Part shown: positions 1 through 7,599 of the stretch, piece by piece | Position numbering within the stretch: the stretch's first letter is position 1 | Layout of the letters: every line of letters starts with the position of its first letter | Assembly (NCBI RefSeq): GCF_019805165.1 | Contig: NZ_RWIJ01000023.1 | Coordinates: 40,211-104,210 of the forward strand | Source of the DNA: Azospirillum sp. 412522 | GTDB taxonomy: Bacteria; Pseudomonadota; Alphaproteobacteria; Azospirillales; Azospirillaceae | Length of the DNA stretch: 64,000 bases | Direction: 5' to 3' | The notes under the pieces: model-generated | Told to the model about the DNA's origin: nothing | Database searches by the model: none | The model's input: only the letters and a program-made list of their open reading frames with translations | Made by a program: the position numbers and the translations under genes

Positions 1-1076
1 ACCGAACAATATTCGTCCACCTTATGCATGGTCTGGCCGACCAGCCCGAATTCCACCACCGGGCAGACATTCTTGATGAAGCGGGCGTCCGACGTTCCGC
101 CGGTGGTCGAATATTCCGGCCGGCGCCCGGTCACGCCCTCGACCGCCTCGGCCACCAGTTCGGTCAGCGGGCCGGGCGGGGTGACGAAGCTGTCGCCGGA
201 ACAATAGACCTCCAGCTCATAGGCGCCGCCGACGGCGTCGAAGCTGCGGCGCAGCCAGGCCTCGATGCCGGCCGGGGTGTGGGCGTCGTTGAAGCGGATG
301 TTGAAGGTCGCCTTGCCCTGGGCCGGGATGACGTTGGTCGCCTTGTTGCCGACGTCGATGGTGGTCAGCGCCAGGGTCGAGGGCTGGAAATGCGCGGTGC
401 CCTCGTCCATCGGGTTTTCGGTGATGGCGGCCAGCATGCGGACCAGCCGCGGCAGCGGGTTGTCGGCCAGATGCGGATAGGCGACGTGGCCCTGCGCGCC
501 GAACACGGTCAGGAAGCCGCTCAGGCTGCCGCGCCGGCCGATCTTGATCATGTCGCCCAGCGTCTTTGGATTGGTCGGCTCCCCCACCACGCAGGCGTCG
601 ATGCGCTCGCCGCGCTCGGCCAGCCAGTCCAGCACCTTGCGGGTGCCGTTGATCGCCACCCCTTCCTCGTCGCCGGTGATCAGCAGGCTGATCGAGCCGG
701 CGGGCGGTCCGTCCTGCAACCGGCGCGAGACGGCGGCGACGAAGGCGGCGATGGCGCCCTTCATGTCCACCGCACCACGGCCGAACAGGCGCCCGCCCAT
801 CACCGTTCCGGCGAAGGGATCGACCGTCCAGCCCCGGTCGCCGGGCGGCACCACGTCGGTGTGGCCGGCGAAGCAGAAGTTGGGACCTTCCGTGCCGAGA
901 CGGGCGTAGAGGTTCTCGACCGGTTCCGTCCCGTCCTGCTGGAAGCGCAGGCGGTGGCAGGTGAAGCCCATCGGGGTCAGCGCCGCCTCCAGCACGCCCA
1001 GCGCGCCGTCGTCGCGCGGGGTGACGCTGGGGCAGCGGATCAGGTCCTGGGCGAGGGCGACGGGGTCGATGGTCAT
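1..1076 (-). CDS. dapE: succinyl-diaminopimelate desuccinylase DapE (C-terminus cut by window edge)
   Basis: This enzyme hydrolyses N-succinyl-LL-2,6-diaminopimelate to LL-diaminopimelate and succinate in the lysine/peptidoglycan precursor pathway, in the cytoplasm. The frame starts at ATG 1076 (MTIDPVALAQ) and is open to base 1, giving about 358 residues. M20-family proteins of this kind are about 375-385 residues, so only the last 20 or so are missing. M20 di-zinc metallopeptidase signatures are visible: GHTDVVPPG near residue 71, GAVDMKG near 102 and TGDEEG near 134. The lid/dimerisation domain lies in the middle, and a GGTSDARF stretch near the end carries C-terminal metal-site residues. 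It follows dapD on the same strand after 64 bases that contain a stem-loop. Confidence 0.95.
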   Translation of the reverse strand, partial: MTIDPVALAQDLIRCPSVTPRDDGALGVLEAALTPMGFTCHRLRFQQDGTEPVENLYARLGTEGPNFCFAGHTDVVPPGDRGWTVDPFAGTVMGGRLFGRGAVDMKGAIAAFVAAVSRRLQDGPPAGSISLLITGDEEGVAINGTRKVLDWLAERGERIDACVVGEPTNPKTLGDMIKIGRRGSLSGFLTVFGAQGHVAYPHLADNPLPRLVRMLAAITENPMDEGTAHFQPSTLALTTIDVGNKATNVIPAQGKATFNIRFNDAHTPAGIEAWLRRSFDAVGGAYELEVYCSGDSFVTPPGPLTELVAEAVEGVTGRRPEYSTTGGTSDARFIKNVCPVVEFGLVGQTMHKVDEYCS

Positions 1077-1096
1077 GGAGTATCCGGGTTCACGAA

Positions 1097-1134
1097 TGAT
1101 GGCCCCGCTCCCTTGGTCGGGAGAGGGGCCATGA
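1097..1134 (-). repeat. intercistronic stem-loop between dapD and dapE
   Basis: An imperfect inverted repeat fills most of the 64-base gap between dapD and dapE. The core arms are GGCCCCGCTCCC (1101-1112) and GGGAGAGGGGCC (1119-1130) around a 6-base loop. ATGAT/ATGAT flanks extend the pairing with one further mismatch. No T-run follows on the minus strand, so it does not look like a simple terminator. It may set the dapD:dapE expression ratio or mRNA stability, or be a REP-type repeat. The pairing is seen. The role is inferred. Confidence 0.6.
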
Positions 1135-1140
1135 TGCGGA

Positions 1141-1983
1141 TCAATCCCGCAGCAGGTCGTTGATCGCCGTCTTCGAGCGGGTCTTCTCGTCGACGCGCTT
1201 GATGATGACGCAGCAGTACAGGCTCGGGCCGGGCGTGCCGTCGGGCAGCGGCTTGCCGGGCAGCGAGCCGGGGACGACGACCGAATAGGCCGGGACGCGG
1301 CCCATGAAGACCTCGCCGGTGTGGCGGTCGATGATCTTGGTCGAGGCGCCGATGTAGCAGCCCATGGAGATGACGGCGCCTTCCTCGACGATCACGCCCT
1401 CGACGATCTCGGAGCGGGCGCCGATGAAGCAGTTGTCCTCGATGATGACCGGGTCGGCCTGCAGCGGCTCCAGCACGCCGCCGATGCCGACGCCGCCCGA
1501 CAGATGGACGTTCTTGCCGATCTGGGCGCAGGACCCGACGGTGACCCAGGTGTCGACCATGGTGCCGCTGTCGACATAGGCGCCGACGTTGACGAAGCTG
1601 GGCATCAGGATGACGCCGGGGGCGACATAGGACGACTTGCGGGCGATGGCGCCGGGCAGGGCGCGGAAGCCGGCGTTCTGGAACTGGCCCTCGCTCCAGC
1701 CTTCGAACTTCGGCGGAACCTTGTCGTACCAGGAGGAGCCGCCCGGACCGCCGGGGATCATCTCGTTGGCGTTCAGGCGGAAGGACAGCAGAACCGCCTT
1801 CTTCAGCCACTGGTTGACCGTCCAGCCGCCGGCGGTCTTCTCGGCGACACGCAGGTCGCCGGCGTCGAGCGCGTCGAGCGCCGCGTTCACGGCGTCGCGG
1901 ACGGGGCCGGTGGTGGCTGTGTTGAGATCGGCGCGGTTTTCCCAGGCGGCGTCGATGGTGGCCTGCAGGCTGGCGTGGCTCAT
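1141..1983 (-). CDS. dapD: 2,3,4,5-tetrahydropyridine-2,6-dicarboxylate N-succinyltransferase DapD
   Basis: DapD transfers succinate from succinyl-CoA to tetrahydrodipicolinate, the step that commits to the succinylase branch of diaminopimelate synthesis. The protein is 280 residues, normal for the family. It has an N-terminal helical domain (WTVNQWLKKAVLLSFR near 55-70) followed by a left-handed beta-helix of hexapeptide repeats from about residue 105 to 235, including VNVGAYVDSGTMVDTW and GVGIGGVLEPLQ. The start is ATG 1983 (MSHASLQ). The frame can be extended 38 codons upstream, but that stretch has no family character. It lies between a HAD phosphatase and dapE on the same strand, as in many alphaproteobacteria. 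Confidence 0.95.
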   Translation of the reverse strand: MSHASLQATIDAAWENRADLNTATTGPVRDAVNAALDALDAGDLRVAEKTAGGWTVNQWLKKAVLLSFRLNANEMIPGGPGGSSWYDKVPPKFEGWSEGQFQNAGFRALPGAIARKSSYVAPGVILMPSFVNVGAYVDSGTMVDTWVTVGSCAQIGKNVHLSGGVGIGGVLEPLQADPVIIEDNCFIGARSEIVEGVIVEEGAVISMGCYIGASTKIIDRHTGEVFMGRVPAYSVVVPGSLPGKPLPDGTPGPSLYCCVIIKRVDEKTRSKTAINDLLRD

Positions 1984-2103
1984 GGCGCGGTCGTTCTGCT
2001 GTCGATTGTCCAAGGGACGGCACCATGGAGCCGCATCGCTCCGCCTGTCAACCATACCCGCGGCCGGCAATGGCCGGTTTGCGACAGAGGCCCTCAAGTG
2101 GTC

Positions 2104-2835
2104 CTACAGGCCGGCGACCGCCGCCAGCCAAGCGGGCAGGTCGTCCACGGTGTGGTCGATGTGGACCCCGGCGCCGACACCGGCCTTCTCATACTCCTTC
2201 TCGCCGCGGACCCAGACGGTGGTCATGCCCAACGCATGGGCGGGAGCGAGGTTGCGGGCGATGTCCTCCACCATGCAGGCGTCGGTGGGATCGACGCCGT
2301 AGCGCTCCACCAGCGTGGCATAGGGTCGGGGGTCGGGTTTCGGCACATAGCCGCCGGCGGCGATGTCGAACACCGCGTCGAAGCGGTCGAGGATGCCCAG
2401 CCGGCCGGCGACATTCTCCGCATGGCGGACGGAGCCGTTGGTGTAGATGATCTTGCGGCCGGGGAGGCGTTCCAGCGCGTCGGCCAGCAGGGCGGAGGGC
2501 TGGATCCCGGTCACGTCAATGTCGTGGACATAGTCCATATAGGCGACCGGATCGACGTCGTGCTCCATCATCAGGCCGCGCAGCGTGGTGCCGTATTCGC
2601 GGAAGAAATGCTTCTGCCGCACCCGCGCCTCGTCCATGCCGATGTTGAAATGGGTGGCGATGAACTCGTTGATCCGAAGATCGACCTGGGCGAACAGGTT
2701 GCAGGACGCCGGGTAGAGCGTGTTGTCGAGATCGAAGATCCACACGGCGCGGTCGCGCAGCGCGGCGATCGGGCTGTCCATGGCGGGCGTGACGGGATCG
2801 CGGGCCGGAGCGGCGGGGGAGGTCGGGACGGTCAT
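2104..2835 (-). CDS. HAD-superfamily pyrimidine 5'-nucleotidase-like phosphatase
   Basis: This is a 243-residue cytoplasmic hydrolase with haloacid dehalogenase motifs. Motif I is FDLDNTLYP, with the nucleophilic Asp and the +2 general-acid Asp. Motif II is YTNGS, motif III the Lys in GYVPKPDPRPY, and motif IV VEDIARN. FDLDNTLYP is typical of the SDT1/pyrimidine 5'-nucleotidase branch, whose members dephosphorylate UMP and CMP. The exact substrate cannot be read from sequence. The start is taken as ATG 2835 (MTVPTSP). In many alphaproteobacteria this gene stands directly before dapD-dapE, as here (120-base gap), although no lysine-pathway role is established. Confidence 0.85.
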   Translation of the reverse strand: MTVPTSPAAPARDPVTPAMDSPIAALRDRAVWIFDLDNTLYPASCNLFAQVDLRINEFIATHFNIGMDEARVRQKHFFREYGTTLRGLMMEHDVDPVAYMDYVHDIDVTGIQPSALLADALERLPGRKIIYTNGSVRHAENVAGRLGILDRFDAVFDIAAGGYVPKPDPRPYATLVERYGVDPTDACMVEDIARNLAPAHALGMTTVWVRGEKEYEKAGVGAGVHIDHTVDDLPAWLAAVAGL

Positions 2836-2960
2836 CCCCCAAGAATGGGGCCGCCGGGGGCCGGCCGCAAGCCGCTTCACGTGGTCGCAGCCGCGGGCGT
2901 GCCCTTCAGCCAAGCCTTCGCCATGAGGAGTTTCCCGCCTCGTTGGTTGATTGAAGATTA

Positions 2961-2974
2961 ACCCCTAAAGGGGT
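2961..2974. repeat. perfect inverted repeat upstream of the GGDEF gene
   Basis: ACCCC-TAAA-GGGGT forms a perfect 5-base-arm palindrome about 70 bases before the diguanylate cyclase gene and about 125 bases from the divergent HAD gene. A 10-codon ATG frame (2979-3011, MDQSLQRFAA then TAA) begins 5 bases later, after a GGGGT stretch. It could be an operator or a small leader. Nothing else supports either reading. Confidence 0.3.
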
Positions 2975-3042
2975 AGCATGGACCAGAGCTTGCAACGGTT
3001 TGCAGCCTAAGGTTTCGCCCTGCCCGTCACCCCGCCCGCTTC

Positions 3043-4800
3043 GTGGATTGCCCCTCTGGGATCGCCGTGGACCTTCTCCTGACCACCGGTACCTCTTCGT
3101 CCTCCGCCCCCACCGGCGGCCAGACCGGCCCCGCGGCTCTGGTCTCGCTGTATCCCGGTCCGGCCCTGCGGCTTGATTCGGCACTGGCCGTCGCCGAGTC
3201 CAACGCCGAGGCGGACGACATGATGGACAGCGACCCGCGCTGGCTGCCGGAACTGCGCAACTGGCTGTCGGCGTCCAGCGTGGCGCCGGGGCTGCGGTCG
3301 GTGCCGGTGGAATCGCTGCGCGGGATCATGATCGTCGAATGGGCCGGCGTGCCGCTGTCCGACGGCGGCTTCCTGCTGCTGGGCCGCGACGACACGCTGG
3401 AGCGGCAGCTGCGCCACACGCTGACCGAATCGCGGCGGCGCTACAAGGACCTGGTGGAGGTCTCCTCCGACTTCGCGTGGGAGACGGGGCCGGACGGCAC
3501 CTTCGTCTTCGTCAGCCACAAGGGCGCGCTGGGCTATCCTGCCGACGCGCTGATCGGCCGCGACCCGCGCAGCCTGGCGCTGGAGGAGGCGGAAGACCTG
3601 CCGCTGCCCTTCGACTGCCACCGTGCGGTCGACCAGACCGAGCTTTGGCTGAAGGGGGCCGACGGCACGCCGGCCTGCGTCGTCGCCTCCGCCCTGCCAC
3701 TGTTCGGGGCGCAGGGCGAGTGGATCGGCGCCCGCGGCGTCTGCCGCGACGTGACCGAACAGGTGCTGCGCTCCAACGAGCTGGCCCGCATCCGGAACCG
3801 TGAGCGGCTGCTGGGGCACATCGTCCATACCCTGCGTGACCGGCTCGACGCGGCGGAAGCGCTGGCCGTCGCCGCCGCCGAGACGGCGCGGGCGCTCAGC
3901 GCCGACGGTTGCCGCATCTACCGGGCGGAGGAGGGGGGCGGTGGCATACCGGGCGGCCGTGTCGCCCTGTCGCTGGTCGCCGAGTTCGGGGCGGCCTTGC
4001 CGGAGGTCGGGGCCGCGCTGCTCGACCGCATCGTCAACAGCGAGGGGCTGGTGACCGACCGGCTGGGCCACGTGCAGCTGATCGGCGAGCGGACGGAATA
4101 CCGTCAGGCGGCGAACGGCGCCCTGCTGGTCTGGCGCGCCGGCGATTCGGAGCCCTGGGACGATGACGACCGTCAGCTGATGTCGGGAGTGGCCGACCAT
4201 ATCGGCATCGCCCACGCCCATCTCGCCTATCAGGAGCGGCTGCGCCGCCTGTCGGAGCGCGACGGGCTGACCGGCCTGTTCAACCGCCGCACCTTCTTCG
4301 AACGGCTGGAGGAATCGCTCTCCCGGCCGGACAGCGGACCTTCGGCCCTGCTCTATGTCGACCTGGACAATTTCAAGGCGGTCAACGACCTGCACGGGCA
4401 CCAGCAGGGCGACGCCGTGCTGAAGGCCATCGGCACGCTGCTGACCACCGGGGTGCGCCCGGGTGATCTGCCGGGCCGTCTCGGCGGCGACGAATTCGTG
4501 CTGTGGCTTGGCCGCACCGACGAGGATAAGGCCCGCATCGTCGCCGAGCGGCTGCTGAACGGCATGCGCGATCTGGCCCACCTTTCGGCCAGCCCCGAAA
4601 AGCCGCTGGGCCTGTCGATCGGCATCGCCGTTCACACCCCCGGCCGCGGCGAGTCCGTGCGGGAGTTGACCGACCGCGCCGACGCTGCCATGTACGACGC
4701 CAAGAAGAGCGGCAAGGGCCATTACGCCCTGGCCCCCGCCTATCAGGCGGCCCCCCAGGCGTCTTCTTCCGATGTTTCCGCCACGGAGCCGACCCCGTGA
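3043..4800 (+). CDS. diguanylate cyclase with PAS, GAF-like and GGDEF domains
   Basis: This enzyme is predicted to make cyclic di-GMP from two GTP. It has 585 residues with no membrane segment, so it should act in the cytoplasm. A PAS domain spans about 130-240 (ending ARGVCRDVTEQ), a GAF-like domain about 255-395, and a GGDEF domain about 400-570. The active site is intact: RLGGDEFVLW near 479-488 and DLDNFKAVND near 440-449. The product-inhibition I-site RPGD (472-475) stands exactly five residues before GGDEF, so feedback control by c-di-GMP is expected. The start is GTG 3043. GTG 3067 is equally possible and neither has a good ribosome site. It overlaps the following DUF2336 gene by four bases (GTGA), indicating translational coupling. 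Confidence 0.9.
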   Translation: MDCPSGIAVDLLLTTGTSSSSAPTGGQTGPAALVSLYPGPALRLDSALAVAESNAEADDMMDSDPRWLPELRNWLSASSVAPGLRSVPVESLRGIMIVEWAGVPLSDGGFLLLGRDDTLERQLRHTLTESRRRYKDLVEVSSDFAWETGPDGTFVFVSHKGALGYPADALIGRDPRSLALEEAEDLPLPFDCHRAVDQTELWLKGADGTPACVVASALPLFGAQGEWIGARGVCRDVTEQVLRSNELARIRNRERLLGHIVHTLRDRLDAAEALAVAAAETARALSADGCRIYRAEEGGGGIPGGRVALSLVAEFGAALPEVGAALLDRIVNSEGLVTDRLGHVQLIGERTEYRQAANGALLVWRAGDSEPWDDDDRQLMSGVADHIGIAHAHLAYQERLRRLSERDGLTGLFNRRTFFERLEESLSRPDSGPSALLYVDLDNFKAVNDLHGHQQGDAVLKAIGTLLTTGVRPGDLPGRLGGDEFVLWLGRTDEDKARIVAERLLNGMRDLAHLSASPEKPLGLSIGIAVHTPGRGESVRELTDRADAAMYDAKKSGKGHYALAPAYQAAPQASSSDVSATEPTP

Positions 4801-6125
4801 CCCCGCCTGCCGCCCAGCGTCCCGAAGCCTTCGACCCCGCCGACTATGAATCCGCCAAGCGGATGGTGCAGAGCGAGGATCCGGCGGTCCGCCGAAAGGT
4901 CGCCGAACATCCCAAGACCCGTCCGGAACTGCTGTATTTCCTCGCCGCGGACGCCGCGGCCGAGGTTCGGCGGGCCATCGCCACCAACGCCGGCACCCCG
5001 CGGCAGGCCGACCTGCTGCTGGCCAAGGACCGCGAGGTCATGGTGCGGCAGGCGGTGGCGCGGAAGATCGCACGCCTGCTGCCGGAACTATCGGCCGACC
5101 AGGCGACGCAGATCGAACGGCTGACGGTGGAGTGTCTGGAAACGCTGGCCCGCGATCAGGCGACGGAAGTGCGCGGCATTCTGGCCGAGGCGTTGAAGGA
5201 CCTGCCCAACGCCCCGCACGGCGTCATCAACCGGCTGGCCCGCGACGTGGAGCTGTCGGTCTGCGCCCCCGTGTTGCAGCATTCGCCGATCCTCACCGAA
5301 GAGGATCTGACCGATATCATCATGAAGGGGCCGGTGCGCGGCGCGATGACCGCCATCGCCAGCCGGCAGAACGTCACCGCCTCCGTCGCCGATGCCATCG
5401 CGCGGTCGGACGACGAGGCGGCGGTGACGGCGCTGCTCGGCAACGCCTCGGCCCAGATCCGCGAAGAGACGCTCGACCGCATCCTCGATCAGGCGCCGCA
5501 GCACGAGCCCTGGCACTCGCCGCTGGTCCGCCGCCCGCGGCTGCCGGCGCGGGCGGTGATGCGGCTGGCCAGCTTCGTCGCCGACAATCTGCTGAAGGTC
5601 CTGCAGGACCGTGACGACCTTGCCCCCGACGCGGCGCGCGGGCTGGTGGAGGCGGTGCGCCAGCGGGTGGAGCAGGCGGCCGGCACCGCGTCCGGCCTGC
5701 CGCCCGGTCCGGTCGATTTCGGCGAGGAGGCGGCCGGCGGTGCCGCCGCCGGGCCGGAGAAGCCGGTCGAACGCCCCAGCGACAAGGCGGCGCGCCTGAA
5801 CAAGGAAGGCAAGCTGACCGAGAAGCTGATCGAGGGTTCGATGGTGGAGGGCGACCGCGGATTCGTCATGGCGGCGCTGGCGGAGCTGTCGCAGATCCCG
5901 CTGCCGGTGGTGGACCGCATCGTCGCCACCCATGCGCCGCGCGCCGTCACCGCTCTGGTGTGGCGCGCCGGGCTGACCATGCGCTTTGCCCGGCAGGTCC
6001 AGTTGAGGCTCGCCCAGATTCCGCCAAAAACAGCGCTTAATGCTCGCGACGGCACGCACTATCCGATGACCGACGAAGAGATGCGATGGCAGCTCGAATT
6101 CTTCGGCGTCGAGGCGAAGGCGTGA
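4797..6125 (+). CDS. DUF2336 domain protein
   Basis: This is a 442-residue protein of the DUF2336 family, which is common in alphaproteobacteria and has no assigned activity. The sequence is mostly helical and reads like HEAT-type repeats, for example DPAVRRKVAEHPKTRPELLYFLAADAA split into short helices near residues 28-55. A charged, low-complexity linker at about 300-335 separates a C-terminal helical part. There is no signal peptide or membrane segment. The start is GTG 4797, which overlaps the stop of the GGDEF gene (GTGA). The coupling suggests a joint role, perhaps as a partner in c-di-GMP signalling. That role is inference from context. Confidence 0.8.
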   Translation: MTPPAAQRPEAFDPADYESAKRMVQSEDPAVRRKVAEHPKTRPELLYFLAADAAAEVRRAIATNAGTPRQADLLLAKDREVMVRQAVARKIARLLPELSADQATQIERLTVECLETLARDQATEVRGILAEALKDLPNAPHGVINRLARDVELSVCAPVLQHSPILTEEDLTDIIMKGPVRGAMTAIASRQNVTASVADAIARSDDEAAVTALLGNASAQIREETLDRILDQAPQHEPWHSPLVRRPRLPARAVMRLASFVADNLLKVLQDRDDLAPDAARGLVEAVRQRVEQAAGTASGLPPGPVDFGEEAAGGAAAGPEKPVERPSDKAARLNKEGKLTEKLIEGSMVEGDRGFVMAALAELSQIPLPVVDRIVATHAPRAVTALVWRAGLTMRFARQVQLRLAQIPPKTALNARDGTHYPMTDEEMRWQLEFFGVEAKA

Positions 6126-6156
6126 CGTTTCCAACCGTTTTCGGGTTCTCTCCGGT

Positions 6157-6789
6157 ATGCGTGTCGCCTTTCTCGCCTTCTTCGTCGTCCTGATCGCCGC
6201 CGCCACCAGCTTCGCCGCCCCGCCGCGCGAAACGCCGGAGGAGCGCGAGGTCGCCGCCACCTTCGACGCCGCCCGCAGTGCGCTGGCCGAAAAGCGTGGA
6301 TCGGCGGTGATCCCGCTGCTGACCCGCAATTCCGTCAAGTCGCTGGAATCGGTGCGCGATGCCGCCCGCCAGCCGGGGGACGCGCCGTTGCAGCGGCTGG
6401 AACCGGCGGAGCGTTTCGCCGCCATGGGGCTGCGCCGCTATCTCGGCCCGGCGGAGTTGCGCCGCATGTCGGTCGGCGACATCGCCAACCACGCGCTGGC
6501 GGCCGGCTGGCTCGGCCCCAACATGATCTCCCGCAGTTCGCTGGGGCCGGTGCGGGTGAAGGGCGACCGGGCGTCGGGCCTGCTGATGGTCGACAACCGG
6601 CCGGCGCTGGTGCCGGCGGACTTCGTGCGTGAGGGCGGGGCTTGGCGCATCGACCTCGCCAGCGTCTTCACCTTTGGCAGCCAGATGCTGAAGGGGTTCG
6701 CCGCCATGGCCGGCAAGGACGAGACCGCCTATATCGGCGACCTGCTCGACCGGCTGCCGGCCAAGCCGGGGGCGATGAAGGCGCACTGA
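6157..6789 (+). CDS. secreted/periplasmic protein of unknown function
   Basis: The product is 210 residues with a clear signal peptide: MRVAFLAFFVVLIAAATSFA, probable cleavage before APPRE. The mature part is a helical region followed, from about residue 125, by a compact domain (LGPVRVKGDRASGLLMVD, then a WRIDLASVF strand). This resembles small NTF2/DUF4878-like lipoprotein folds in outline only. I do not recognise the family. It begins 31 bases after the DUF2336 gene on the same strand, so it may be the third gene of that operon. Confidence 0.75.
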   Translation: MRVAFLAFFVVLIAAATSFAAPPRETPEEREVAATFDAARSALAEKRGSAVIPLLTRNSVKSLESVRDAARQPGDAPLQRLEPAERFAAMGLRRYLGPAELRRMSVGDIANHALAAGWLGPNMISRSSLGPVRVKGDRASGLLMVDNRPALVPADFVREGGAWRIDLASVFTFGSQMLKGFAAMAGKDETAYIGDLLDRLPAKPGAMKAH

Positions 6790-6875
6790 GCGGGGCGGGG
6801 ACACTGCGTCCGGCCTTGATCCCTATGTCTTTAATCCTTTTGTTTTTATCCCTCCGGCCGCGTCCATCCGCGCGA

Positions 6876-6904
6876 TTGCGGCGACTCGGGCGATTGCGTA
6901 GACT
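6876..6904 (+). promoter_or_regulatory. candidate sigma-70-type promoter for the J-domain gene
   Basis: TTGCGG (6876-6881) and TAGACT (6899-6904) are separated by exactly 17 bases, and the latter ends 33 bases before the ATG of the J-domain gene. The match to the housekeeping consensus is moderate. Confidence 0.4.
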
Positions 6905-6937
6905 CGCGTCCGCTTCCACCAAGTGTTGGCGCCGACG

Positions 6938-7582
6938 ATGACCGCACCGGAAGAGTCCACTCCCTCGCCAGCCCCCGGCCGGACCGTGCCCTGCGGCGCC
7001 CGCTTCCGCGCGGCCGTTCTGGAGCTTGCCGCGACGCGCGGGGTTGGAGTGCCGATGCTGGTGGCCGCCGCCCTGCTGCTCGCGCCGGAGCGGGCCGCCG
7101 ATCCGGGCCTGAGCGACGCCGATGGGGAAGGGGCACTGGAGGTGGGGGAGGCGAGGGCGTCCGATCCGGCAATTCGCAGGGCGCTGGCTGCCGCCTTGGC
7201 GCTGGCCGATCCGGGCGCCCGCATCCTGCCGGGCGAGGATGTCCGCCGGCTCGAGACCGCGGTGGAGACGCTGGGCTACCGCAACAAGACGCTGGCCCAT
7301 GCGTTGCAACGCCTGTCCTTTCAGCCGCTCGACGGCCGCATCACCGAAGTGCGCGACGCCGCGCAGCTGTTCGGCTTCGTCAATGAATGGTGCTTCGACG
7401 AGGATCAGGTACGGCGGCGCTTCCGCGAACTGGCGCCGGTCTATCATCCCGACACCGGCATCGTCGCCTGCCGCGAGCGGATGGGCCAGCTGATCGACGC
7501 CCGCAACCTGCTGGTCCACCATGTCCGCAGCGTCTACGGCTCCGGCGACTGGATGGCGAGGCGGCGCGGACCTTCCGCCTGA
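6938..7582 (+). CDS. orphan protein with a C-terminal J-domain-like region
   Basis: The product is 214 residues from ATG 6938. A GTG at 6923 is an alternative. The N-terminal half is helical, with a hydrophobic stretch (GVPMLVAAALLLAPE). Near the C-terminus the sequence runs RRRFRELAPVYHPDTG, then MGQLIDARNLLVHHVR. This matches a J domain: helix II, the invariant HPD tripeptide, and helix III with the usual 'INEAY..L' pattern as LIDARNLL. HPD is the motif by which J-proteins stimulate DnaK ATPase. There is no Gly/Phe region or zinc finger, so this would be a type III (specialised) J-protein. The client and partner are unknown. The ends are convergent with the pentapeptide gene 17 bases away. 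Confidence 0.7.
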   Translation: MTAPEESTPSPAPGRTVPCGARFRAAVLELAATRGVGVPMLVAAALLLAPERAADPGLSDADGEGALEVGEARASDPAIRRALAAALALADPGARILPGEDVRRLETAVETLGYRNKTLAHALQRLSFQPLDGRITEVRDAAQLFGFVNEWCFDEDQVRRRFRELAPVYHPDTGIVACRERMGQLIDARNLLVHHVRSVYGSGDWMARRRGPSA

Positions 7583-7599
7583 AACCGCCCGAACCGATT

